Source: Adiantum capillus-veneris
Taxonomy: Eukaryota; Streptophyta; Polypodiopsida; Polypodiales; Pteridaceae
NCBI GenBank assembly: GCA_014529385.2
Contig: CM043946.1
Location: forward strand, 18,869,077-18,933,076
Length of the DNA stretch: 64,000 nt
Direction: 5' to 3'
A model generated the notes under the pieces. The model ran no database searches, was not told the origin of the DNA, and saw only the letters and a list, made by a program, of their open reading frames with translations. Of the stretch, positions 10,161 through 20,700 are shown piece after piece; position 1 is the first letter of the stretch, and each line of letters begins with the position of its first letter. A program made the position numbers and the translations under genes.

Positions 10161-11644
10161 TCATGGGGGAGTTGGCGGCATTTCACGTGGAACTCCTTGA
10201 CTCTGCAAAACCATAAAAAAGAAACAATTAACACTTTGTTATTTAATATTTGATATAAAATCAACAATTTGATTATTTAGATAAGATTAAACTTACATAT
10301 TGCAGACTTCTGCATGCATTTTTGAACTCCTCTCGAGAGATCATTTGATTTTCAAACAACCAACACCAAGTTTGATACTCGGTATGGTTCTCTCTATATC
10401 TCTGCACTTCTCTGGTCAAGCGACTCATGGTAATGTTATACTGACAAAAAATAGCAACCAATTAATTAAATGAAAAACATTTTAGATTTTTTACAATAAA
10501 ACTAATATTTTTACTTACATACTTGTCTTTCCAAGCCGTTTTTCCTCCCGAACCATAATGCGTAGGAGTCTGATGGGATCTGGCCTCAACTTGACGCGTA
10601 TACATCCTCGCACCGGTTGCCCTTTCGTCCTCTTTCTCGCCCATAGCGGTCTCCCACTCCACATCATGGACATTTCCTGGCCGATAGCTATGCTCTGGAG
10701 ATTCCATTGTCTTCTTTGCCGCTCTCCTCACACTAGATTTTTTGTTCTTCAGAAATGTTTTGACATGCTCTTGCAACCATTGCCTTGAGAATTGTTGCCC
10801 CTCAGGGTTGGGGAAACGCATGTGCATGGTTGTCTCTATATATGTGAGGTTGTAGGGATCTTGCTGATCAAATTTGAGAAAACAATTGATATATGTGGAG
10901 TGGATTAATTGGTTGACGTGTGTGCGGAATCTCCTGCCCTGCGATGTCCCAAGATCCACCATACCTCCTCTATGAAGCTGGTAGTATAACGCGCGAGCAT
11001 CTGGTGAAGGCATGTCATGGTCCTCATTTTCTGCTGGAGCAGGGAGCGGTGACTGTGGAGGAGAATCTGTAGTACTTCCCCCCCCCCTCCCCCCAAAAAC
11101 AACAAGTAGCTCCGCTCCCTCGTCGAGATCGACCGGCGCTAGCGCGCGAGCTGCCCTGACGATGACTGCCAGAAGAGTGCCGACGTGAATCTGGGACAGA
11201 AGGTGGGATAGGTGATGGATAGGTGGACGCCCATGGCGTCGGACCCTGTGGCGTCGCACCCAACGGCGTCGGACCCTGTGAAGGAAAAGTTGAACCTGGA
11301 GTTGTAGCTGGAAAACTCTGCAGGTGTGGAGTGCCACCAGTCGGAGTAGAGACCTCTGATAATCCAAAAGCTGCTAGTTGCACCGGTGAATAGCGTTGTG
11401 TAAGGGTCTGCTGTGAACCTAACCACTCAGCCCGAAGACGCAATGCCCTCTCCACATCTGGATCGGTCACAGGTACGGCAGTGGACCCACCTAGAGCGTC
11501 CTGAAACGAGCCGAACCCTGATGATGATTGCTGAGACGACGGCTGTGAATGATAGGCAGAGAGAGCGTCGAGATATGACATCCCGTCTGCCATGAAATCC
11601 TCAATGCTGCGAAAGCGTGGTGTGGAAGAAGACATGGTCTGCAT
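10161..11644 (-). pseudogene. TnpA-like gene (PTTA/En-Spm family), one frameshift
   Basis: The gene reads from an ATG at 11644. Exon 1 begins with a Ser/Thr/Pro/Gly-rich region of about 190 residues, followed by the conserved part with YIETTMHMRFPNPEGQQF, WLQEHVKTFLKNKK and TPTHYGSGGKTAWKDKY. A consensus donor follows KDKY near 10520. Exon 2 (about 10453-10285) encodes ITMSRLTREVQRY and CRSLQY, with a second consensus donor. A short last exon (10202-10161) ends PPTPP-stop. The family is the plant En/Spm PTTA type, thought to bind subterminal repeats and assist Tnp2. A C/G homopolymer tract (11077-11093) separates the two frames of exon 1, so a frameshift, or a sequencing error, lies in or near it. 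Otherwise the gene looks complete. Confidence 0.82.
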
Positions 11645-12000
11645 TTATTACGACAAAGATTAAACTATGGTATAAAATTTGAATATATGATTAAAAATTT
11701 ATACATTGATTTTTTTCAAACATTGGATTCTTTATAGTATCCAATGTTGAAAGAATCCAATGTGGAAAGAATCCAATGTGTGTCTACAACCTATAAAAGA
11801 GTCTGCAAAGCCTCGAGTGCTAATAAGATATTAGTGTGTGTATTGACTAATAAGAGATTATTGTGTTTATGATTAGTGTGATCGATTGCGTAATCACTTG
11901 GACGGTCATTGAGGTCTAATACGTCACCTACGACTTAATCATGGAGGTATGTTTCTGTTTTTGTGTTGATTGTTGTTTAATTTAACATAATTAGTGTGTG
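11645..12000. promoter_or_regulatory. Intergenic region upstream of tnpA
   Basis: This AT-rich stretch precedes tnpA on the minus strand. It contains repeated ATCCAATGT motifs (11724-11782), and the CCAAT/ATTGG core recurs in the minisatellite that follows. I infer that it is part of the shared control region of the divergent tnpA and tnp2 genes. Confidence 0.4.
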
Positions 12001-12943
12001 TTTTAGTGTTGGCTTGTTTAGTTGGCTTGTGCACACACTAATTAATGTGTGTTAACATACACTAATTAGTGTGTATTAGTGTGTTAACACACACTAATTA
12101 GTGTGTGCACAAGCCAATTACACAATCCAATGCACACACTAATTAGTGTGTGCATTGGATTGTGTAATTGGCTTGTGCACACACTAATTAGTGTGTGCAT
12201 TAGTTTGTGCACACACTAATTAGTGTATGCATTGGCGTGAATAATTGGCTTGTTTAATTTGCTTGTGCACACACTAATTAGTGTGTGTTAACATACACTA
12301 ATTAGTGTGTGCATTGGCTTGTGTAATTGGCTTGTGCACACACTAATTAGTGTGTGTTAACATACACTAATTAGTGTGTGCATTGGCTTGTGCACACACT
12401 AATTAGTGTGTGCATTAGATTGTGCACACACTAATTAGTGTATGTTAACACACACTAATTAGTGTGTGCATTAGATTGTGCACACACTAATTAGTGTGCG
12501 CATTGGCCAATTCCATTGGTCAATGCACACACTAATCACACACTAAATAGTGTGTGTATTGACCAATCACATTGGCCAATGCACACACTAATCACATACA
12601 CTAAATAATGTGTGTATTGGCCAATCCAATTGACCAATGCACACACTAATCCAAAACTAATTAATGTGTGCATTGAACAATCACATTGGCCAATGCACAC
12701 ACTAATAGCACACTAATTAGTGTGTACATTGACCAATCACATTGGCCAATGCACACACTAATAACACACTAATTAGTGTGTGCATTGACCAATCACATTG
12801 GCCAATGCACACACTAATAGCACACTAATTAGTGTGTGCATTGACCAATCACATTGGTCAATGCATACACTAATCACACACAAATTAGTGTGTGCATTGA
12901 CCAATCACATTGGCTAATGCACACACAAATTAGTGTGTGCATT
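12001..12943. repeat. Palindromic minisatellite, left part
   Basis: Irregular units combine the palindrome CACACTAATTAGTGTG with a CCAAT...ATTGG inverted pair (TGACCAATCACATTGGCCAA). Several dozen CACTAATTAGTG-type cores are visible. The array continues on the other side of the inner CACTA at 16693-17110, showing that the inner element inserted into it. It occupies the space between tnpA and tnp2. Confidence 0.9.
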
Positions 12944-13182
12944 CACTACAAGAGGCTATTCATATTAGCGACGCTCACACAACGACGTTCAAAAAAAAAA
13001 TTTCCTGACGTCGCTATGAGCGTCGCTATAAGCGTCGCTATGAGCGTCGCAAATTTACAAGTAAATTTGCGACGCTCATAGCGACGCCGGCTAAGCTAAA
13101 AAAACTAACAGAGAGCGCCCAAAAACTCAGATCTCAGATCTGAGTTTTTCGACACCCTCAAGCAAGGAGCAGGTAACGCTCT

Positions 13183-13187
<5 letters not shown>

Positions 13188-13233
<46 letters not shown>

Positions 13234-13236
13234 CTC

Positions 13237-13295
<59 letters not shown>

Positions 13296-13366
13296 AGAGG
13301 AAGGAGAGCCAGGTATGCTCCTTCCCTCTACTCACTCTCATGTTCCCTTCCCCTCTTTCTCTCTCC

Positions 13367-13431
<65 letters not shown>

Positions 13432-13465
13432 TGTTTTTGAGAGTGAGAGAGAGAGAGAGAGAGGG
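13188..13465. repeat. Paired (CT)n-(CA)n microsatellites and a (GA)n run
   Basis: CT arrays (about 13192-13227 and 13354-13384) are each followed by a CA array (about 13239-13290 and 13385-13428), and a GA run follows at 13440-13462. They lie inside the inner CACTA. Confidence 0.95.
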
Positions 13466-13499
13466 AGAGTACAAACATAAACAAAAACGCACACACACA

Positions 13500-13705
13500 T
13501 ACATAAACAAAGAATGCACATACACATTAAGAGAGGAAAAGAGAGAGAGAGCATGCATAAACAAAAAACGCACACATTGAGAGAGGAAAAGAGAGAGAGA
13601 ACATGCATAAACAAAAAACCGAACATTGAGAGAGGAAAAGCGAGAGAAAACATGCATAAACAAAAAAACGCACACACATTGAGAGAGAAAGAGAGAGAAA
13701 CTAAT
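13500..13705. repeat. Tandem repeat ending in AGAGAGAGA
   Basis: A unit of about 55 bp (ATGCATAAACAAAAAACGCA, then CACATTGAGAGAGG, then AAAAGAGAGAGA) is repeated about four times with small changes. The apparent ORFs across it are artefacts of the repetition. Confidence 0.8.
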
Positions 13706-13749
13706 TTAACGTCGTAGGAAACTAATTAAAATTAAAAGACCTAAAGATC

Positions 13750-13825
13750 TAGCCGACGAGGAGTTGAACTCAAGATCTATTATTCAAGAGGGAAATGGCA
13801 TAACCAATCTATCATACTTGGCATG
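13750..13825 (-). mobile_element. tRNA-like SINE head
   Basis: On the minus strand an A-box-like TGATAGATTGGTTA (plus-strand 13801-13814) is followed by a B-box-like GAGTTCAACTCC (13760-13771). It resembles a tRNA-derived SINE promoter, but no full cloverleaf forms. It lies inside the inner CACTA and could be a secondary insertion or captured DNA. Confidence 0.35.
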
Positions 13826-13894
13826 GGTGATAGAAAGGTTATACCATTTATCTCTTTTTATAGACACACACATCCACACACACGCACACACACA

Positions 13895-14080
13895 AGAAGA
13901 AGAGAGTTATAACGTCGTAGGAAACTATCCTAAAAGACGTTAAAGATTAGGTTAGATGTAGACTTACGTTAAATTAGATTTAGGTTTATTTAAGTTAAAT
14001 TAGATTAGATTTAGGTTTATTTTAGTTAGATTTACGTTTATTTACGCTAGATTTAGATTTTCGTTATATTATATTAGATT
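13895..14080. repeat. Direct repeat left of the HMA fragment
   Basis: The stretch from AAGAAGAGAGTT through AACGTCGTAGGAAACTATC and ATTAGGTTAGATGTAG to AAATTAGATTTAGG recurs almost unchanged at 14598-14725. The copies bracket the HMA-like fragment. Confidence 0.8.
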
Positions 14081-14088
14081 TAGGTCTC

Positions 14089-14434
14089 CATAGACTGCGA
14101 TGCCTGTATGAAGCGGGTGAAGAAAGCCCTCAATGGAATATAGGGTATTGCTGCCTTCACTCATGGTGGGTCCGTCGATCCAAAAGTACTGGTGAAATGT
14201 CTTCAGAAGATAGGGAAGAAGGTGGATCTTCAGGGCGGCAAGAGTCACTACCTCCCCGACAATGACCATCTAGACAACCTCTAGTCATTCAGCAGCAACT
14301 TCAAAGTTAGTAACAAGAGCAAGAACGGTCCAAAGGGCCAATTGCTGTCGTCAGATGTGGATGGAGATGAGGCACTGTCACCGCCGGAAGTTAACTCTCA
14401 CATCTTTAGTGATGAGAATGCCAACTCTTGCTGA
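14089..14434 (+). pseudogene. Captured HMA-domain (HIPP-like) gene fragment
   Basis: In one plus-strand frame the sequence reads CDACMKRVKKALNGI, a stop, then GSVDPKVLVKCLQKIGKK, then a Lys/Asn/Ser-rich tail to a TGA at 14434. This matches the heavy-metal-associated domain of plant HMA/HIPP metallochaperone-like proteins: the CxxC metal-binding pair, the first helix and the VDP...L..KL.K.GK second helix. The strands between the two helices are mostly deleted, two in-frame TAG codons interrupt the frame, and there is no C-terminal isoprenylation box. It lies inside the inner CACTA between direct repeats. I infer capture of a host gene piece by the transposon. A chance match is unlikely given the ordered motifs, but a database search was not possible. 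Confidence 0.72.
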
Positions 14435-14559
14435 GTTATGTGAAAAATTATGTGTTAAATCAGTTTTAAGGTTCTTATAATCCCTGTTAGTTTAGTTCTT
14501 TGTTTTTAATATAACATAATTTACTTAGATTTAGATTTATGTTATATTAGATTTATTTA

Positions 14560-14562
14560 GGT

Positions 14563-14598
<36 letters not shown>

Positions 14599-14725
14599 GA
14601 AGAAGAGAGTTTTAACGTCGTAGGAAACTATCCCAAAAGACGTTAAAGATTAGGTTAGATGTAGACTTACGTTAAATTAGATTTAGGTTTATTTTTAGTT
14701 AGATTTACGCTTATTTACGTTAGAT
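14560..14725. repeat. (CA)n and direct repeat right of the HMA fragment
   Basis: A CA array at about 14570-14596 is followed by the second copy of the repeat seen at 13895-14080. Confidence 0.8.
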
Positions 14726-14929
14726 CGAGTCCACGCAAGAATTACTTACGGTTTAGGGTTTAGAGTTAGACGAACAGTGAAAAGATCTATTGTGAAAAGA
14801 TGTTAAGATGCTGTGAAGTGCTACAGCTAGAGAAGAGGCAAAGGGGTTTTGTCCACTACATGTAGTATCATGTAGACGTGGGTCTGTAGATTTCTTGTAC
14901 CCACAAATATAGGTATTGACCAATAAAGA

Positions 14930-16053
14930 CGCTCTAGTGGTGGCGGTGGCGGTTGTTGTGGGGATTCCGCTACCGATGCCTCCACACCGTCTCGTGTTCG
15001 ACGAGGCTCTTTACCCTCCCCTTCTTTGCCCGCCCCCACACCAGCCACAGCATAGCCATCTACGCCAGGTTTTGTGCGGCTGACTGTTCCTAGCAGCTAC
15101 ACACCTCTACCTACTCCGCCAGGAGCCACCCCACTCGACACTCTTCGCTTCGGGGCCCAGACGCCGGTGGAGACACCTGACGTCCGTACCCCCATCGACA
15201 CGCCGCTAGAGACCCCTGCCGGGACACCCAGGTTCACGCGTCACCGGCCAGAGGGCTTGCCTTACTCCGTCGACTTCAGCGGCGGCATCATCATGGATGA
15301 TGACGGCAAGAAGGTAATCTCGCGCATGCGTGGTCTTTGCTCTCAGCTGTTTAGACACTACATACTAAACAAATGGAGTGAAGTACCAAGTGATTTAAAA
15401 AACAGAGTCATCAGCATACTTCATGATGAGTTTCCCGTTCCAACACGGGATCAGCGCTTCAATGAAGACCTGATGAAGATTCGAATGCACGAATACTGCA
15501 AACACAAGCGTTTCGAAGTGCAAAAAGCAATCAAGCATGGGTGGAACAGGCCAGATTGACTGGCCAAAGAAGATTGGAAGAATGCGAAGAAAGCAGCGCA
15601 CGAGAATACCGACAAGTGGAAGCAACAAAAGGATGCAGCCAGAGCGCGAGTAGAGGCAGGGAGCTCGCACCACTTGGGGAGCGGTGGATGGACATCATTT
15701 GAGGCCGATTTTGTAAGTGTTTTGGCATTGCTCTTTATGTTCGATAGTTTAGGGTTTATGAGTTTTTTAATTCTAACATAATGAAATCTTTGTATGTTTT
15801 GATAGTGGTCGATGACAGGACGTGATCCCACACCGTACGAGCGCGAGTACGCAGGCAGGAAGGGCTTAAACGCTCTGATGGACATTCTCAGTTCTCGCAG
15901 CGGCATGGTTAGTATTAGGGTTTACTCTTTTCTATTTTTTGTATTGTTTTATAAATGTCGTTATATGTTTATACTTACTGAAAGCTATCTTATTGTCTTT
16001 TTTTGCAGAATTCGACAGATACGCCGCTTGGACGCGATGAGACGTCTGACTAG
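14930..16053 (+). pseudogene. TnpA-like (PTTA) pseudogene of the inner CACTA
   Basis: A Gly/Ser/Thr/Pro-rich N-terminal part (from about 14930) runs into the conserved region: GLPYSVDFSGG, then MRGLCSQLFRHYILNKW, then VISILHDEFPVP and EYCKHKRFEVQKAIKHGW. Two in-frame stops, TAG at 15053-15055 and TGA at 15558-15560, break an otherwise continuous frame. Consensus introns follow (15713-15805 and 15907-16008), joining in phase to WSMTGRDPTP and a short last exon ending at 16053. The exon pattern resembles the tnpA of the surrounding element, with a conserved block and then small terminal exons. The product would be a DNA-binding accessory protein. The true start codon was not identified. Confidence 0.78.
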
Positions 16054-16430
16054 ACGACGTCAGTTTAGCCGTAGCTAGATAGCATTAGTTTAGGGTTTCT
16101 CATAGCTTATGTATCATGATACGGATTTTATACGTCTTTTTGAACCATGTATATTATTACATTTGTCACCGCAGTTCATTTTGCCAATGAATTCTTTATG
16201 CCTATGATGTTGTACAATTGTCATTGTTACATTTGCCAATCAATTCATTTTGCCTATGATGTGTACAATTGTCAAATTTACGCTTGTCAATTTTACAAAC
16301 AATGCGTCTTGTGGGTGACTATTTTGGGTCTATTATCTACCCTTGCACTTTTTTTAAAAAGTGAATCAAGTACAATATGGTTGACGGGCCGCAAGGCATT
16401 CAATGCCCTGTCACCAAAAAAAAATTCTCT
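16054..16430. other. 3' flank of the inner PTTA pseudogene, no gene
   Basis: This is AT-rich sequence with short repeated TTGCC(A/T)AT and TGTACAATTGTCA motifs. It leads into the right subterminal GCGTCGCTAT array. Confidence 0.5.
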
Positions 16431-16692
16431 CAGGCGTCGCTATAACCGTCGCTATTTATGGCTCTATAGCGTCGCTATAAGCGTCGCTATAGACTTCTGT
16501 GTAAACGTCGCTATAACCGTCGCTATGAACGTCGCTATGAGCGTCGCTATGAGCGTCTCTATATAGCGACGCCTATAGCGACGCTCTCGTAGCGACGCTA
16601 TTAGCGACGGTTTTAGCAACGTCGGGGGTTATAAAAACCCAGTGTATTTCCGTCGCTAATAGCGTCACAAGAGCACACAACCTCTTGTAGTG

Positions 16693-17110
16693 ATTGACCA
16701 ATCACATTGGCTAATGCACACACTAATAACACACTAATTAGTGTGTGCATTGACCAATCACATTGGTCAATGCACACACTAATCACACACTAATTAGTGT
16801 GTGCATGGCCAATTCCAAATTTAACATATTAGGTTATGCAAGTAATAAAATCTAACAAGTTTAGATTTTGCAAGTAAGTAATAATTAACAAATTTAAGTT
16901 TTGGTGTGTCTTTACTTACACTAATTAGTGTGTGCATTAGAATAATGCACACACTAATTAGTGTGTGTAAAGAACACATGCACTAATTAGTGTGTAAAGA
17001 ACGTACACATGCACTAATTAGTGTGTGTAATTAGTGTGTAAAGAACGTACGTATGCACTAATTAGTGTGTGTAATTAGTGTGTGTGTATGCATGTGTGTG
17101 CATGCGTGTG
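16693..17110. repeat. Palindromic minisatellite, right part
   Basis: This continues the CACTAATTAGTG array from 12001-12943 after the inner CACTA. It ends in TG/CA-rich steps (TGTGTGTATGCATG) at about 17080-17140. Confidence 0.9.
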
Positions 17111-17139
17111 TATGAGTGTATGCATGTGTGTATGCGTGT

Positions 17140-17720
17140 GAAAAAATCAAAAAACATAACAACAAAACTTACATGGAATTGAAGCGCTTGTTGGGAGAGG
17201 GTAGGAGAGTGGAAGAGTAGAGATGGTGGAGAGTAGAAGAGTAGAGATGGAAGTAGAGCTCAAGGTTGTGAGGTTCGCACTCTCGGCTTCTGTGGAGAAG
17301 ACGATGAAATTCGAATTTTAGGGCTTTGAACTTCGCGGGGCACGCGGGTGCCCCTATTTATTAAAAAAATTTGAAATTTGATTTTCCGCTCCTATTACCG
17401 CGATTATTACCGCGTGGCTTACCACAATCATTACCGCGTCTATTATCGCGGCACAAATTCGGGCCAAATAAACAGATGGCCACGTTCTGACATTATTACT
17501 ATTGATCCTCAAAATCTATTGGTACTATGTTTTTTATAAAATATATATAAAGTGAAAGTATTTCTAGTACTTTGAAATTGACATTTTTACCTAAATGGTT
17601 AATTTTTACTTTTTACTGATATTTTATTAACATTCTTTGGTAATTTGATTTTAATTAGTGTATGTAATTTATTAATGTAGGTTGCTTGGGATGATTTTGG
17701 CCCGTCCACTGAACCGGATA
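17140..17720. promoter_or_regulatory. Region upstream of tnp2, with ATTACCGC motifs
   Basis: Between the minisatellite and tnp2 there is a cluster of ATTACCGCG motifs (17390-17450) identical in core to the subterminal repeats at both element ends. A shared binding site for TnpA that links transcription control to transposition is a plausible inference. The 17460-17720 part is AT-rich. Confidence 0.45.
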
Positions 17721-17731
17721 GATCACGGTGA

Positions 17732-20700
17732 TTGGCCGAGCGATTACCATGCCCATGCATGCGGTGCAAATGCGCCATTGCTCGACTTCGACGGATATGC
17801 TTGAGCCATGTAGAAGATTATGGACTATGGGACGATCCTTGCAAGCATGCACGGATGGAAACAGACGATCCGCGAATTGTAGCGGCTATTGACGTCACCC
17901 CACATTGGCGTGTGGTTGGTGGAGGAGGGGAAAGGAGGGTGGAAGAGCGCATGCGCCAGGAATCCATTAGAGAGGGAGGAAGCACATCAAATCAGCCAAG
18001 TACTGCTGCTCCCTCTTATCCGAGTGACCACATCCCATCTCCTTATGTGGATGCAGAAGACGACCATTTGCATCGAATGGTTGAGGATCTCTTTGCACGA
18101 GAGGAGGAGCATGAACCAGAGTGTGCATGCGAAGAAGCTTCCGAGCGAACGAGGAGTGAGCTACTCGATTCGGCACACACCGCACTATATGATAGATGCT
18201 CTTACTCAATTTTAAGGGCTTCCCTTGAAGTCCTTAACCTTCAGGCGATGTTTGGATGGAGCAATGCTAGTGTCGACGCACTTTTGAGGTATGTATACAG
18301 ATTGTGAAGGATGCTTGTGGAGTGCATAAATTAGCTTCTAATGTACTTTCTTCTTGTGATAGGTTTCTAGGAAAGATGCTGCCAGCTGACAATCACATGC
18401 CAGAGAACAGACGAAAAGCCCACGAAGTGGTGACTGCATTAGGGATGGATTATGATCGCATTCATGCTTGCGTGAACGATTGTGTGCTCTTTCGTAATGA
18501 GCATGCCAATTGTGACACATGTCCATCGTGCGGGGATCCTAAGTTCAAAGAAGGAATGCAGAGCAACAGAATTCCACGTAAAGTTTTGAGGCATTTTCCA
18601 CTTATCCCTCGCATCCAACACATGTTTAGATCGAAGGGTACGAGCGAGCTTTTGAGTTGGCATGCAAAAAACCGCTCCACAGATGGTATTATGAGAGTGC
18701 CAACTGACTCACCAGAGTGGAAGCACATAGAGGACACATGGCCAAAGTTCAGGGATGAGCCTTGTCACTTGAGGATTGGGTTAGCTAGTGATGGAGTGAA
18801 TCCATTTGGGCACCGCTCTACTTCATGGAGCACTTGGCCGGTGGTTGTTGTAAACTACAATATTCCGCCTTGGGAGGCAACAAAAAAGGGAAACATTTTA
18901 CTATCACTTCTCATCCCAGGAAAGCACAAGGTAAAAAACATGGATGTATATCTACAGCCTCTTATTGATGAGCTTCAAGAACTATGGAGAGGCATAGATG
19001 TCATTGATATTTCACGGCCACCACGAGACCGCAATGCCGTCATCAAGTGCATCCTCATGTGGACCATGCATGATTACCCAGGATTTGGAGAGGTATCTGG
19101 TAAGTATGCACATGTTAATTGTACTCTTTGCTTTAGGTTTATCGTCTCATGTGTAGCGTTTGTTTACCTCTTGGCAGGATTGGCAACATCTGGACATAGT
19201 GCGCGTCCCACTTGTGGCCCTTCCCTTGTGACAAAGAGACCTCCTCTTCTTGGGAAGGTGATCTATCCCAACAACCATCGCTTCTTACCTCCTTCACATC
19301 GTAGATATGCTCCCCCTATCAATGGAGTGCAACCGTTCCATTGGAACATGGCTGATTGGGAGAAGCATTGGGAGGAGCATCGTGGTATCTCACCGCCTCC
19401 CAATGGGTTGCCAAAGGGTATGTTGAGGTACTCAATCTTCTTATCGCTCCCCTATTGGGCTTCGTTGAAAATTCAGCACTTATTGGACCCTATGCATGTA
19501 TTCAAAAATGTTGGGCAAGCTATATGGGATCACATAATTGGCAAGAAGGATTCATTGGGTGCTAGGGAAGATTTAAGAGCCATTAGACGTCTCCCCCCTT
19601 CAGCCACGCCCCGCATGGGGGAGCGGGGAAAGATGATTCTCCCAAAAGCACCGTGGATAATGTCAAAGGCAGACCAAGAGCGGACAAAGCAAGTTATTGC
19701 ATCCATCAGAACTCCAACGGGATATATGCCGTCACTCAAAGGTGCTTTCACAAAAACCAAAAAGGGTGGCTCCACTCAATTGTATGGATTGCAATCCCAT
19801 GATTGGCATAAAATACTTCAGTTAAGAGTATAACAATTTGTGGTGTCTATGTGTCCTTATATATAGGTTGACATTCACTAAGATGTTTTATTGCTTGTAG
19901 TTTATACTTCCCATAGCTATTAGTGGTTATGGGGACACTAAGGTGAAGGCTACAATATTCAAAGTGGGTGAGATTGTGAGGTAATGGGTTTTTTTCAAAT
20001 ACTATATCATGTTGTGCATGCATGAACTTTGGAATTTTTTTTCATCTACTATATAACTTTTGCCCTGTAGATTTGTGAGCTCCAAGGAGATAGAAGTAGA
20101 AGCCATACCAGTAGCCCATCAGCTAGCAGTAGAGGCAGTGTGTGCTATTGAGGATGCATTCCCACGTACAATCCTTGTTAGCCAAATACACCTATTGCTT
20201 CACCTTGTTGAGGAGATTTCCATTTGTGGGGTGGTTCACTCTAGATGGATGTTCTTCTTGGAGAGATTCTTGAAGACTTTAAAGGATTTTGTTAGATTGA
20301 GGTCACAACCGGAGGTATACAAAATAAATACAATATAGATAACATTTAAACGCTATGGAGTTACTAATAAAAATATGTGGTTTTAATGTTTTCAGGCGAG
20401 CATGGCAGAAGGTTGGGTGGTGCAAGAGGCATTTGTGTATGTCTCACAGTATCTCATCATAGTGGATCCATCATTGCCTCGTCTGTGGAGTGAAGAAGAG
20501 GATCCTAGGAAGCACTCAACCATTCCCAGTGGAAAAGGCTCACTCTTGGTCATGGATAGAGAGTTTCATGCCATAGTCAACAACTACTCTTTACTCAATG
20601 CCACTATCATGACCAAATGGGTCAATATGTACTTGGAAGCCCGCGCAGCTAGAGAAAGGGATAGAGATGCATGGAAGAGGTCCCATGGAGGTAGATGTGC

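Larger units (their letters stand above)
12944..16692. mobile_element. Inner CACTA transposon, 3.75 kb, non-autonomous
   Basis: The ends are perfect 12-bp inverted repeats, CACTACAAGAGG at 12944-12955 and CCTCTTGTAGTG at 16681-16692. The trinucleotide ATT flanks both ends (12941-12943 and 16693-16695), a clear 3-bp target duplication. Subterminal arrays of GCGTCGCTAT-type decamers lie at 12970-13090 and 16430-16640. The TIR and subterminal motif differ from those of the surrounding CACTA, so it is another family. It carries a PTTA-like pseudogene and an HMA-like gene fragment but no Tnp2, so it would need transposase from elsewhere. Confidence 0.95.

Noticed and set aside
13105-13717. Open frames of up to 115 codons on both strands
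   Set aside because: They exist only because CT, CA, GA and a 55-bp tandem repeat lack stops. The residues are periodic and have no domain.
12001-17110. Regularly spaced repeats resembling a CRISPR array
   Set aside because: The units are themselves palindromic minisatellites of variable length with no unique spacers, they are interrupted by a CACTA element, and the DNA is plant nuclear.
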